From the NCBI GenBank assembly GCA_944381155.1, contig CALWKA010000012.1, positions 1 through 39,633 on the forward strand: 39,633 nucleotides of DNA. Reading direction: 5' to 3'. Below the pieces are notes generated by a model that saw only the letters and a list, made by a program, of their open reading frames with translations, searched no databases and was not told the origin of the DNA. Positions within the stretch are counted from its first letter, which is position 1; the number at the start of each line of letters is the position of its first letter. This document shows positions 7,863 to 19,900 of this stretch, in pieces. A program made the translations under genes and the position numbers. This DNA is from an uncultured Clostridia bacterium (GTDB lineage Bacteria > Bacillota > Clostridia > Christensenellales > UBA1242).

Positions 7863-10568
7863 ATGGGATTATTTTCTTATTTGTTCGCTTCGGACAACAA
7901 ACGAAGCTTGATGAAAATTGAAAAGATTGTCAAAAAAATTGAAGACAAAGCAGATTATTATGCGCAAATGTCCGACCACGATCTTCAATCTCAAACTGCA
8001 ATTTTAAAGGACAGATTGAAAAATGGCGAAACTACAAACGACATTTTGCCAGACGCATTTGCCGTTGTGCGCGAAGCTTCTACGCGTGTGCTGAAACAGC
8101 GTCATTTCCATGTACAATTGATAGGTGGAGTTGTTTTGCATCAAGGGCGTATTGCCGAGATGAAAACGGGTGAAGGTAAGACTCTTACTGCCACCACCGC
8201 GGTATATCTGAACGCACTCACGGGCAAAAATGTACACTTAATCACAGTCAACGAATATCTTGCCACTTCGCAAGCCGAAGCTATGGGTAAACTATACAAA
8301 TTTTTAGGATTGACGATCGGTGTTACGCTATCAGGGCAGTCACCAGAAGAGAAGAAAAAGGCGTATCAATGCGATATCACATATGGAACGAATAATGAAT
8401 TTGGTTTTGACTATCTGCGCGACAATATGCAAGTAAATAAAAATTACAAAGTGCAACGCGGGCATAATTTTTGTATTGTGGACGAAGTCGATTCAATTTT
8501 GATTGATGAAGCGCGTACCCCACTTATCATTTCAGGTATGGGCGGAAAGACTAGCGAATTGTACACAATTGCAGACAAATTCGCAAAATCATTAAAGAGC
8601 GATGATATTGACATAGACATAAAAAGAAAACAAATTCGTTTGACCGAAACAGGCGTGAGCAAGGCGGAAAAATATTTCAAATTGGAAAATCTATCCGATA
8701 TAAACAATCTTGAAATCAATCACCATATAAACAATGCTTTGCGCGCAAACTATCTAATGAAAAGAGATATCAACTACATTGTAAAAAATGATGAAGTGTT
8801 GATTGTAGATGAATTTACAGGTCGAATTATGAATGGCAGGAGATATTCAGACGGATTGCACCAAGCCATTGAAGCAAAAGAAAATGTAAAGATTAAAGAA
8901 GAAAATAAAACGCTTGCCACAATCACACTGCAAAATTATTTCAAATTGTATAGCAAACTCAGCGGTATGACTGGTACGGCAAAGACAGAAGAAAACGAAT
9001 TCAACAAGATTTACAATCTAGATGTTGTGACTATCCCTACAAACAAGCCTGTGTTGAGAATTGATGAGCAAGATATGATTTTCTACACTGAAGAAGCAAA
9101 ATACAAAGCAATTGTGGAAGAAATTCAGGACAAATACAAAAAAGGTCAACCAATTTTGGTGGGTACCGCATCTGTGGAAAAATCTGAACGAATCAGCAAA
9201 GCAATAAAAAAATTGGGCATTCCGCACAATCTTTTGAATGCAAAAAATCACGAAAAAGAAGGGCAAATTGTTGCACAATCTGGTAGGGTTGGTGCTGTGA
9301 CAATATCAACGAATATGGCAGGTCGTGGTACAGATATTTTGTTGGGCGGAAATCCTGAATTTTTGGCAAAACAAAAAATGCTAAATGAGAATATTGAACC
9401 CGATGTTTTGGAAAAAATCACGACTTATAATTCTACTCTAACCGAAGAAGAAAAACAATTAAAAGATAAATACAACGAGTATTTCAAAGAATTCAAAAAA
9501 ATAACCGATGCGGAAAAACAAAAAGTTATAGAATTGGGCGGATTGCACATTTTAGGCACTGAAAGGCACGAATCTCGCAGAATTGACAATCAGTTGCGCG
9601 GGCGTGCTGGTCGACAGGGGGATCCTGGTTCTAGCATCTTCTTCATATCTCTAGAAGATGATTTGCCACAGCGTTTCGGTGAAGACAGAATGAAAAATTG
9701 GTTTTCGCTAGCTTTCCGTGGCAATGAAGATATCCCTTTGCAATCAAAAATTTTGACGAGATTTTTTGAATCTGCTCAAAAGAAAGTGGAAGCAATAAAT
9801 TTCAGTATTCGAAAAAATGTGCTTGAATATGATGAAGTTTTGAATAAACAGCGCCAAATAATTTATGCCGAACGCGACAAAGTGCTAGATGGCGTAGATA
9901 TTCACCCACAGATTGTGGAAATGTTGAAAGAATATGTCTTTGATATCTGCTCTAGTTATTTAGACGAAACGAAGCCTAGTTATGAATGGGATCTAGACGA
10001 ATTGAACAAAGCGCTTGAAGACAAATTGCTCAAAAAGGGGTCGAATTTGATCACGCAAGATATGCTAGAAGATACCGACATCAATACTGCTAGTCAAATC
10101 GTAGCTGAAAAAATTATTGATATCTATGAAAAGAAAGTGGAAGAAATCAAAAAGATGGGATTAGATTTCTCTATTACTGAACGCGATAGATTGTTGCGTG
10201 TAGTAGATAAATTTTGGACCGATCATATTGATGCAATGAACACATTACGAAATGAAATAGGAATCCTTGCCTATGGTCAAAAAGATCCTATTGTGGCATA
10301 CAAAAATCAGGGCTTTGAGATGTTTGACAAGACTATCACTGAAATACGCGAATACACCGCTTCAATATTATTTAGGACTAATGTGAATGTACGAATAATT
10401 CCTGTGACGCAAAAAGGTCCAATCCTTGCCGGCAATCAAAATAGAACCGAACAAACTAGAGCAAAATCAAATTCTTCACACATTGGCAGAAATGATCTAT
10501 GCCCTTGCGGTAGTGGAAAAAAATACAAAAATTGCTGTATGAACAAAGATAACAATACGAAAAATTAG
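7863..10568 (+). CDS. secA: Preprotein translocase ATPase SecA
   Basis: 901 residues, with AAGGA before the ATG. SecA drives secretory proteins through SecYEG by ATP hydrolysis. Walker A is MKTGEGKTLTAT (near 100-111), Walker B/DEAD is VDEVDSILIDEARTP (near 205-219), and the preprotein cross-linking and helicase 2 regions follow (TNMAGRGTDI, HESRRIDNQLRGRAGRQGD). The C-terminus keeps the zinc site CPCGSGKKYKNCC for SecB/phospholipid contact. Length is normal and all motifs are intact. It would serve the large exported adhesin encoded next door on the other strand, though nothing shows co-regulation. It ends at its own terminator. Confidence 0.98.
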   Translation: MGLFSYLFASDNKRSLMKIEKIVKKIEDKADYYAQMSDHDLQSQTAILKDRLKNGETTNDILPDAFAVVREASTRVLKQRHFHVQLIGGVVLHQGRIAEMKTGEGKTLTATTAVYLNALTGKNVHLITVNEYLATSQAEAMGKLYKFLGLTIGVTLSGQSPEEKKKAYQCDITYGTNNEFGFDYLRDNMQVNKNYKVQRGHNFCIVDEVDSILIDEARTPLIISGMGGKTSELYTIADKFAKSLKSDDIDIDIKRKQIRLTETGVSKAEKYFKLENLSDINNLEINHHINNALRANYLMKRDINYIVKNDEVLIVDEFTGRIMNGRRYSDGLHQAIEAKENVKIKEENKTLATITLQNYFKLYSKLSGMTGTAKTEENEFNKIYNLDVVTIPTNKPVLRIDEQDMIFYTEEAKYKAIVEEIQDKYKKGQPILVGTASVEKSERISKAIKKLGIPHNLLNAKNHEKEGQIVAQSGRVGAVTISTNMAGRGTDILLGGNPEFLAKQKMLNENIEPDVLEKITTYNSTLTEEEKQLKDKYNEYFKEFKKITDAEKQKVIELGGLHILGTERHESRRIDNQLRGRAGRQGDPGSSIFFISLEDDLPQRFGEDRMKNWFSLAFRGNEDIPLQSKILTRFFESAQKKVEAINFSIRKNVLEYDEVLNKQRQIIYAERDKVLDGVDIHPQIVEMLKEYVFDICSSYLDETKPSYEWDLDELNKALEDKLLKKGSNLITQDMLEDTDINTASQIVAEKIIDIYEKKVEEIKKMGLDFSITERDRLLRVVDKFWTDHIDAMNTLRNEIGILAYGQKDPIVAYKNQGFEMFDKTITEIREYTASILFRTNVNVRIIPVTQKGPILAGNQNRTEQTRAKSNSSHIGRNDLCPCGSGKKYKNCCMNKDNNTKN

Positions 10569-10591
10569 AGTCGTATCAGACTCTATTTTTT
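10567..10591 (+). terminator. Rho-independent terminator of secA
   Basis: Arms AGAGTC (10567-10572) and GACTCT (10579-10584), 6-nt loop, then A and six T. It starts at the secA stop codon. Confidence 0.8.
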
Positions 10592-10904
10592 AGATAAATT
10601 AATTTTTTGATATTTATATTTATTTTTAAAATTTGATTATTTTTCGATTGCAATATCTAATAGTTTTAAAAAATTATCTATCTTAATTCAAATTTTTTAT
10701 TTTTAAACTTAAAATTTATATGTATTTTATAGTATAAAAAATATTTTTTACTAGTATATTAAACAACAATTTATAAACATAAATAATTAAAAATTTATAT
10801 TTATTGAATAACACAAATTAACATATAATATCATAATTTCAATAAATAATTATATTTCTATTGCAGTAAAACAAAATGCTTGATAAATTTTTATTTAATC
10901 AATG
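10592..10904. other. AT-rich spacer between two convergent terminators
   Basis: Very AT-rich and without an ORF. It separates the terminators of secA and the adhesin gene, and nothing else is visible. Confidence 0.5.
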
Positions 10905-10934
10905 AAAAAAGGAGAGAATTTTCTCTCCTTTTTT
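10905..10934 (-). terminator. Strong terminator of the adhesin gene
   Basis: The arms AAAAAAGGAGAGAA (10905-10918) and TTCTCTCCTTTTTT (10921-10934) form a perfect 14-bp stem. It begins one base after the adhesin stop codon and carries T-runs on both strands, so it can also act for rightward transcripts. Confidence 0.85.
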
Positions 10935-10935
10935 G

Positions 10936-13900
10936 CTAAATTGTGAAATAAAAGTAATTACCATTTCTTTGAATCGGCATACCTTTAAATATTGTCTGTA
11001 AAATTGTTTCATAAAGCATTTGTTGAGATTCTATTCTCCAAGTGCCTGAATAGATTCTATATGTTCCTGTTTGATTTACAATGCGTATAAATCCATCTTC
11101 ACTAATCAAATGAATAATTAGATTATATTCAGACATGTCTGCAGTAATTTCCATTGTTGTTTTTACAATTACTTCCATTTCGTCAACCACTTTATTAAGT
11201 TCATAAACGAAGTTGCCATCCCCTGTTGAGACAGGTTTGAAGTCATCGTTACCATCAGAAGCTGTACTGAATTGTTCACCATTTACAGTGTATACAATAC
11301 CTAAATATTCTCTTCCTGTTTCTCCGCCTATTATCGTATCTGGACTGATAGTGATTGTCACATCAGAGGATTCTGCGATAATTCCATCCAATGTAGATTT
11401 TTCAGCATCAATGTCAATGCCTGAAGTATCTTCTTCGTCCGTCACGCTGACTGCAATTTTATAGCCCTTTTCAAATACAAATTGAATGGTCGTATTCTCA
11501 GTCACAACGCCTAAATTTGTGCCAGTTGTATTATTAATTGTGCCAGTAGTAGGACCAACAATCAAAACATTATCTCTGTAAACCGAAACGATCTGATATT
11601 CATTATCTTCAAGATTTTCAGCTTTTGTCCGACCTTCAATTTTGATAGGACTTCCGCTTCTGATAGAAGTGCTTGTGTTAAATTTTTCTCCATTCACATC
11701 TATTCCGAAACTTTCACCTAAATTTGTATTTCCATCAACATTAATAGTGATATTTATCAACTTCGCAAATTGCGCTGTAATTATGATATTCTCAGTGATT
11801 GTAGCACTTTCAGGAATTCCGATAAATGTATCAAATTCATATCCAGAATTAGCTGTTGCAGTAATTGTATGACTACCTATAGTCAACACATTTGCGTCTG
11901 CACTTATATTAGTGCCATAAGTTACATTGACGCTCGTTATGTTCACTTGTCCGCCTTCGCTTGCATTGATAGTTACATCAAATGTCTTCAACTTGCCGTT
12001 TGCTGTCAAATTCAAATTGCCAGTAATTTCAATAGTAGTATTTTGAGTAGCAATAGTTCTATCTCCAGTCCAACCTGCCCAATCATATCCAGCCTGCAAA
12101 GTTGCATTGATAGACACTTCTTTGCCATATTTGAATTGCCCAGCACCGCTGACAGAAACTATACCTGTGCCAGAATTTAAAGTCAAAGTATATGTAAATC
12201 TATCATAATAATATTCTACCACACTTGATCCATCTGGAGCGATAGTGATAGTTTTTGCATCAGGATAAGTGAAACCCGCATAAGATTTCACTGCAGGAGT
12301 GACTTCTGCTCCCGTAGTACCCGTTTCATATTCGGTATCTACCAAGGTGTATTCCTCATTGTCTAGATTTTGTTGATAATGTTTTACTTGATAAGGAGTG
12401 TCGTCATTTGGTTCAAATTCTGCCGTGATTGTCATATCTCCAGTGACAATAGCGTTGTTTGATACCCCGCTCCATCTATCAATATGATAACCAACTTTTG
12501 CGACCGCGTTGACAGTGGTATCACCAATTTTAAGCGTACCATTGTCGCCACTGATTGCAATAGCAATGCTCTCACCATATTCAATATCTTCAATCTGATC
12601 GATATCTATCGTGCCATAATTTACATTGCTAGATTGAATCGTGATAGTATAAGTTCTAATCATAGCGGTATGCTCTACATAGATGTATATACTGCTATAA
12701 TATGTGCCTGTCATAGTGAATGTAGCGCTCGTACCCGTAACATATGTCGCAAGCAATATGCCATTAGTATTATTGCCACTAAATACTCGCACTCTATAAA
12801 GCGCATATTCATATTGCGCAGAGCTATCCTTTGCCGACCAATTGATAGTCAACGGACTATTGAACATACCTGTAGTGGATGAAGTGGATACATTCTTCGT
12901 ATTTTCATCTATACCTGTGGTGATAGTATAAGTTTTTGCAGTCCATTTAGCATACAAATTAATGTTTCTTGCATAACTTGTAGCTCCAATTGAACTGATA
13001 GAACTACCTGTACAATTCATGTCAATATACCAACCTGCAAAGTCATAACCTGGCTTCGTAGCACTTTTCAAAGTGGTAGTTGTGCCATAGGTGTGAATTG
13101 TAGGATAACCAGATTCGTGGGTTCCGCTGAATGGTTCTCCACCCTGATCATAATAACTAATATTATAACTATTTGCTTTCCAAAGAGCAGTGAGAGTGGT
13201 ATCTGTATTTCTGATATAATAAGTTGATCCGCCTAGCAATTGAGATAAATCGCTAGATAGAAGTTGAGATAAATCGTCAACTTTCACCCAAAGTGATACG
13301 CCATAAGAAGTGCTTCCTGTTGTTCCTTGCACTGAAATGTCGCTAGCTGATGGGATACCCACTTGCTGCGTAGCATAAGAGCCTATTGCGTAGAACCAAT
13401 TTGAATGGCCCACAGATCCAGAAAGCAGTGTTGATGCAGTATTATTGACATCGCTATTCTGTCTGGTCAAACCGCCCCAATAGTTACTGCTCCAATCAAT
13501 ATCTATAGCAGAATATCCTGTAGCAGTTGTAGGAGTGCTAGTAGATTTGTAATCGTCAAGTGGGTTGCTAGTTTGAGACCAATAGTTGTAACCTGTAGCG
13601 TATTCATATTGAAGAAGGAATGTATATTTTCCGTCTGAAATGAAGTTTTGCAAATCGTTCAATATGCTGTATTTATACTGACTATTCGTAGATCTAGCCT
13701 CGTCCGCACTGGCGAACAATTGAGATCCGCCCTGATTGTCGTGATAGAAGACGCGCACGAATGTGCTACCATCGCCCAACAAGTCAGCAGTTTCTACCCA
13801 CCCTGCGAATGAATAACCCGCTTTTGTAGGAGTAGGTAAACTGATAGTTGAGCCAAAGTTTCCGCTCGCACTATTGATATTCGCTCCACCATTCGTGTCG

Positions 13901-16900
13901 TAAGTCACGGTGTGGCTATCCACTCTCCACACTGCGTATAGAGTGACAGTTTCGCCATCAATTGTGGTCAAATTGTTAACCGTTGCACCATTTGCGTAGG
14001 TTGCTGATGTGGCATTGTTTGTCGTAGCCCAACCCAAGAACGAATATCCGTTGCGCTTGAATTGATTTGCTGTCAATTTCACATCCTGACCATAGCTCGT
14101 GCTAATATTTGCCATACTGCCCCAGTTTGCTGATGATATAGCGCCCGTGACAGTAAAGTTTTTATTAAATGCAATCGCATAATCAATTGCCGTCCATTGA
14201 GCGTAAAGCGTGATTTCAGAAGTTAGATTATAAGTTGTGGCGCTTGATCCGTCTGCATTGTAGTATTTTGTACCAGAACCATTAATTCCGGTATAATATC
14301 CACCAAACTTATAACCTGGCCTAGTAGGAGGAGTGATAGTTGGCATAGCTTGCCCATAGGTTGCTGTCACAGTGCTGTCGCCACCGCTACCGCCTTGCTT
14401 ATTCAATGTGACAACGAAGTCAGACAATTCAAAGTTTGCAGTGATTGTCCTATTTGCAGTGATAGTTCCGCTAGTGTTCGTCCAACCAGTGAATCTATGT
14501 CCACTGCCTGCTGTTGCTGTCACAGTGGTGTCCGCAATTGTGAGTGAATTTCCGTCCACCATAATTGCGCTACCATAAGGAACATTTGCAATTGAAGTGT
14601 GATTGACCGAACCTGATCCGCTCACTTGAATTGAAACAGTAAATGTATCAATTTCCCATGTAGCATAGAATGTGGTATTTCCATTTCCTCTATATGAAGC
14701 ACCTTCAGCATAGGTTGTGCCGGTTGCACTGCCCTGTGCCCAACCATCGAAATGATATCCCGTCTTTGTGTACCCATTGCTTGGAAGGGTGACTGTGCCA
14801 TAGCTTGTGGACGCAACATAATTTGATCCATAAGAAGAATCTACTTCTTTTGCTGATGATAAATTGTAATTGTATTGCAATTTATAATTTTGTGTGCGAT
14901 TGTATGTGTAACTGATCGTACCAGTTTTGCTTGAAGTGCTTCCACCAGTGTTTCCGTTACCATCAAATGACACAGTGTAACTGCCTGTTCCTGTGGATGG
15001 GCTACCTGCCACAGTCCTTGAATTTGTGGTGTTTGATTTCCACACTGCATAATATGTCGTAGCGGATGTAGGAGATTTGCTTCCACTGGTCCAATCGGCA
15101 GTATTTGTGGTATTGTTCGTATCCCAACCCATAAATGTATAGCCTGATCGCGTAGCGGTAGGATAACTCATTGAACTATAGCTAGGTGTGCCTGCTGTAC
15201 CGCCCGAAGTTAATGTCCTAGATTTAGCCATATTATAGCTAAAATATTTTGTAACCCCAGTATATGGAGTGGTTTTAGTGGTGGTGTCAGTAAAGTCTGT
15301 GCTAGACACGCCCGTTTCAAAAGAGTGAGTGAGCGTAGAAACTGCATTTCTCGTTCCGCTAGAGTTTCGCCAAACTGCATAGTAATCTTCACTGCTGGCA
15401 AGTGACTTGCTAGAACCCGTCCAGCTAGCACTCGTACCTGTGGATGATGTGGTCCAACCGCAGAAAGTATATCCTGATAAAGAGCTTGTTGAATATGGCA
15501 CTGTCAAAGCAATGCTTGGCACAGTGGTGGACCAACTAGAAATTGAACCATTGTTGTTCAATCTATAATATGTAGCATTCGTAACATTGCTAATATTTCC
15601 ACTATGATAACTGAAGTTGTATGAGTGATTTTGATTGTAATATCCGGTGTCATAATTGTAATATGTTTCGCGATAGGCAGATTTTGAAGAAACTGAACTT
15701 CCGCTTCCTGTGCTAAATGATGCTGTGATAGTGCTACCATAAGCTGATACAGACGAATCATTGTTTGTGGAAGTGACATAATCTCCATTCCATACTGCAT
15801 AGAAACTATCACTTGATGTCAAATTTTTGCTTCCACTGGTCCAACTAGCGCTCGTGCCAGATGAAGATGTGCTCCAGCCTTGGAACGAATATCCGGATAA
15901 TGAACTCGTTGGATAAGACACTGTCAATCTCAAACTAGGCAAACTGGTGGACCAACTAGTGCTCGAGCCATTATTGTATAATCTATAGTATGTCGTGTTC
16001 GTTTGGTTCGTCAAAGCGCCACTATGATAACTGAAATTGTATGAATGATTTTGATTGAAATATCCTCTATCATAGGTGTAATATGTCTGACGATATGCTG
16101 ATTTTGAAGAAACTGAACTTCCGCTTCCCGTATTAAATGTGGCTGTGATAGTGCTACCATAGGTCGTTGTGCTAGAAGTGTTGTTCGTGGTGGTTTCATA
16201 ATCTCCATTCCAAACTGCATAATATGTGTCTGAAGAACTAAATGTCTTTGATCCATTGGTCCAGCTAGGAGTGGTCCCAGATGAAGATGTGGTCCAGCCT
16301 TTGAATGTGTATCCAGATAATGAGCTGGTTGGATATGACACGGTCAATTTCAAACTTGGCAAACTGGTGGACCAACTAGAGTATGATCCATTGTTATACA
16401 ATCTATAATATCTGGTATCCACATCGTTTGATAAACTTCCACTATGATAGCTGAAATTGTATGAGTGATTTTGATTGAAATATCCTCTATCATAGGTGTA
16501 ATAAGTCTGACGATATGCTGATTTTGAAGAAACTGAACTTCCACTTCCTGTATTAAATGTGGCTGTGATAGTGCTTCCATAGGTCGTTGTGCTAGAAGTA
16601 TTGTTCGTGGAAGTCACATAATCTCCATCCCAAACAGCATACAATGTATCAGATGAAGTAAATGACTTTGATCCGCTTGTCCAACTAGGACTCGTGCCAG
16701 ATGATGATGTGGTCCAGCCTCTAAATGTGTAACCAGACAATGAACTTGATCTATACGATGCAGTACCTTCTAGTGAAGGTATGGATGTGGACCAACTGCT
16801 ATAGGATGAACCATCGTACAGCCTATATTCATAATCGTCACTCTCCGATGATGATATGGTAACTTTAGAAGACCTATTAAAACAATATCTATACCTAGTT

Positions 16901-19900
16901 GTAGTTGTTGTGGTAGTACGCCTTTGCCTATATGCTGACACACTACTAACTGATGAACCACTTCCTGTAGAAAAACTCAATGTGATCGTACTACCATAAG
17001 TTGTTGCAGAACCTGTTTCTTCACTCGTTTCTGAACCTATCCATAACGCCCACCAAGTATTAGATCCCGGATCTGACCAACTTCCGCTAGACCAAGTTAC
17101 TGTTGTAGTATTATTTGATGTACCCCATCCTGCAAGTGTAAGATCCGAATCTGGTGGATAACATTCTGTCTGGTATGGTATTGGCTCTATCTCTGATGTT
17201 GTAGAAATTGTTCTACTATAATTAAGATTTACACTAAAATATTTAAGTGTAGTCGTAACCTTATCTGGATATACATGATTTACTACACCTTTACCTCTAT
17301 AAAAAATATCTGGCACAGAATATTGAGTTCTAGTTGTAGTTTCACTACCATAAACTGCATAAAAATCTGTAGTTGATGAAATTGAATATGTCCCTCCTCT
17401 CCAACTTGGATCTGTACTAGTGGCACTGGTGGTCCAACCTGCAAAATCATACGAATCCCTGCTGACAGTAAAATATCTTATTGAGTAGCCTTGAGTTCTA
17501 GTAGTAGATGCATTGTAATTGCAATATGTATATGCACTTCCTGACATATAAGTGTCTGCTCCTGAAAAAAGACCTGAATAAAAATATGCTGTTACAGTTT
17601 TTGATTTTCTATAAACCGCGTAATAATTTTTAGCCCCAGAAGAAGACCCTACAACTGTGCCAGTAGAACTAATAGTCGCACTTGTTCCTGTACTGCTAGT
17701 AGAATACCCTACAAAAGAGTATCCGCTAGGAGATGAAGTTGGGGTAGGTACTTTCATAGGAGTCCTAACATTTGAGTATGTGCTATTTCCTTTATTATAA
17801 TACCAAAAATGTATTACATACGATGATGGTCCTACGGCATAAATCGTTGCGTCTGCGGTTACCGCACTATTAGTGCTACTGATATAGTCAGAAGCACCGT
17901 CGTTGATAGTGGTGACTGCTGAATATACTCCACCGCCTGAATATGCGGAATTGTCCCTAACGAATTGATTGTCATAAACCACGGATGAACTGGTGGATAC
18001 CATAGAGATGCCTGCATCCACAGAATTTGTCTTTTTGATCGTAAGTTTAACTGAATAGTCTTGATCTTCAGATTCACTGTCTTGCTCATCAATAAGGTTG
18101 ACGCTAGCCACACCACCGCCATAATATGCGTAGTTGTTAGCGATCAGTCCGCCATTAAGGTTGAGAGAAGTTGGAATGTTATTTACCCAAAGCAACACAC
18201 CGCCACCGAAAGTCGCTTGCTCGTCACCATATATCTTGGTAGCGCCCGTGTTGTTCGTATAGGTAGCGATTGAATAGAAAGAGTATGTCCTATCTTCGTC
18301 CAAATTGAGAGTGGCGCCCACATAGATTGATGCCAAATTTTGCTCATAAGAGTTGTTTGCTTCAATCGTATCACTAAAGTATGCACCGCTACCGCTACAA
18401 TTATTTATGGTCAAATCTAAAATGTTTGCGTTCGTGCCCACGATAGCGATACCACCGCCCGCGCCAGCACTACAATTTTCAATGAGACCGCCGTCTATCG
18501 TGACAAAGCCGTCTTCTTCATTGCCTGCTTTCAAGCCATATAGATAGATAGCGCCACCATACGAATGCTCACTAGTGTTGTTGATATTATTCCTTAAAGT
18601 GACATTATCATACATTTTGAAATCTTGACCTTGAGCATAGATCAAAGTACCAGAAGTCAAGCCGTTCTTTTCTATATAATCTCTATTTCCATCAAAAGTG
18701 ATATGCTCGCTAGCTTCGCCACCCAAAAAGAGAGTGGAATCTTGCGCGCCGATGATGAGAATTTCTGGATTGCTTGCGCCACGATAGATAGTGGTATCCA
18801 CTTCTGAACTTAAACTAATTTGACTAGTGCGCATAGCGACCGCTGTGGTATCCACATAGATTGCACGCGCAATTATATTGATGGTGGCACTGCCTATATT
18901 GCTTGCGGATGTGAACGCGTCTGCTAGCGTAATATAATTTTCAGTTAGTCCGGTAGATTCATTGAAGATAGTGCTTTCATAATAGCTACCTGTCAAGAAC
19001 ACTTTGTTGAAAGCGGACAAGATTGGATAGTTGAAATCTAATTCACTAGCGCCTTCAATGCAACTATAATCGCACCATCTATTGTCTAAATCGTATTCGC
19101 TAGTATAGTCCCAATTGGCAAATTGAGAGATATTGTTTGCTTTGATAACATTGCCACTTGAGACGAAATCGCTATCCGTTTCGCCATAGACATTGTATTC
19201 ACCTGTGTAGTAGCAATTGCCCACATCCACATTGTTCAATGAAGAATGGTTCGCGTTGCCAAAGCCGATGATTCCGCCCACGATTTCACCAGATAGTGAA
19301 GTATCCGCAAACGAATATTCCACTCCATACATACCTTTAGTGGAGAGCATTTGCCCTACGAGCCCGCCCACATATTTTGCTCCGTTCACACTGCCTAGGC
19401 GAACATAAGTGTTTGACAACTGCGAATTCATAGCATAACCCACGATACCACCCGTGTATTCTTCTGTGCTATTGATCACGCAATTGTATAGACCAATATT
19501 TTTGATAGTGGCGTCCTGAGCATAGCCAAATAGACCACTACCATTGATGTTGGCATTGTAAATGGTATGATGTGATCCGTCGAAAGTCCCTTGGAAGGTA
19601 GAAAAACTACCTAATCGCGCGCTCAATGGCTTACCTATAGATTCTATAGTATACCCTTGCAAATCTATGCTACGATTTAGATAGATCGTGTAGCCACTGA
19701 AATAATTGTATTCCGCTGCTTTGGCTGGATCGTTCACAAGATTGATAAAGTATACGAAAGATTCTGCTGAATCAATCGTAAACACATTCGATCCCCTATT
19801 GCCAAATTCGGATCCCGCATACCACGCGCTTGCGCTAACGCTCTTGCCATCCCATTCGTCTATCGACCAATTGATAGGGCTGACCGATGCGGGCGATGGC

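Noticed and set aside
15390-17000. Possible CRISPR-like array because of regular spacing
   Set aside because: The period is 420 bp, repeats and spacers are both coding and in frame, and no cas genes are present.
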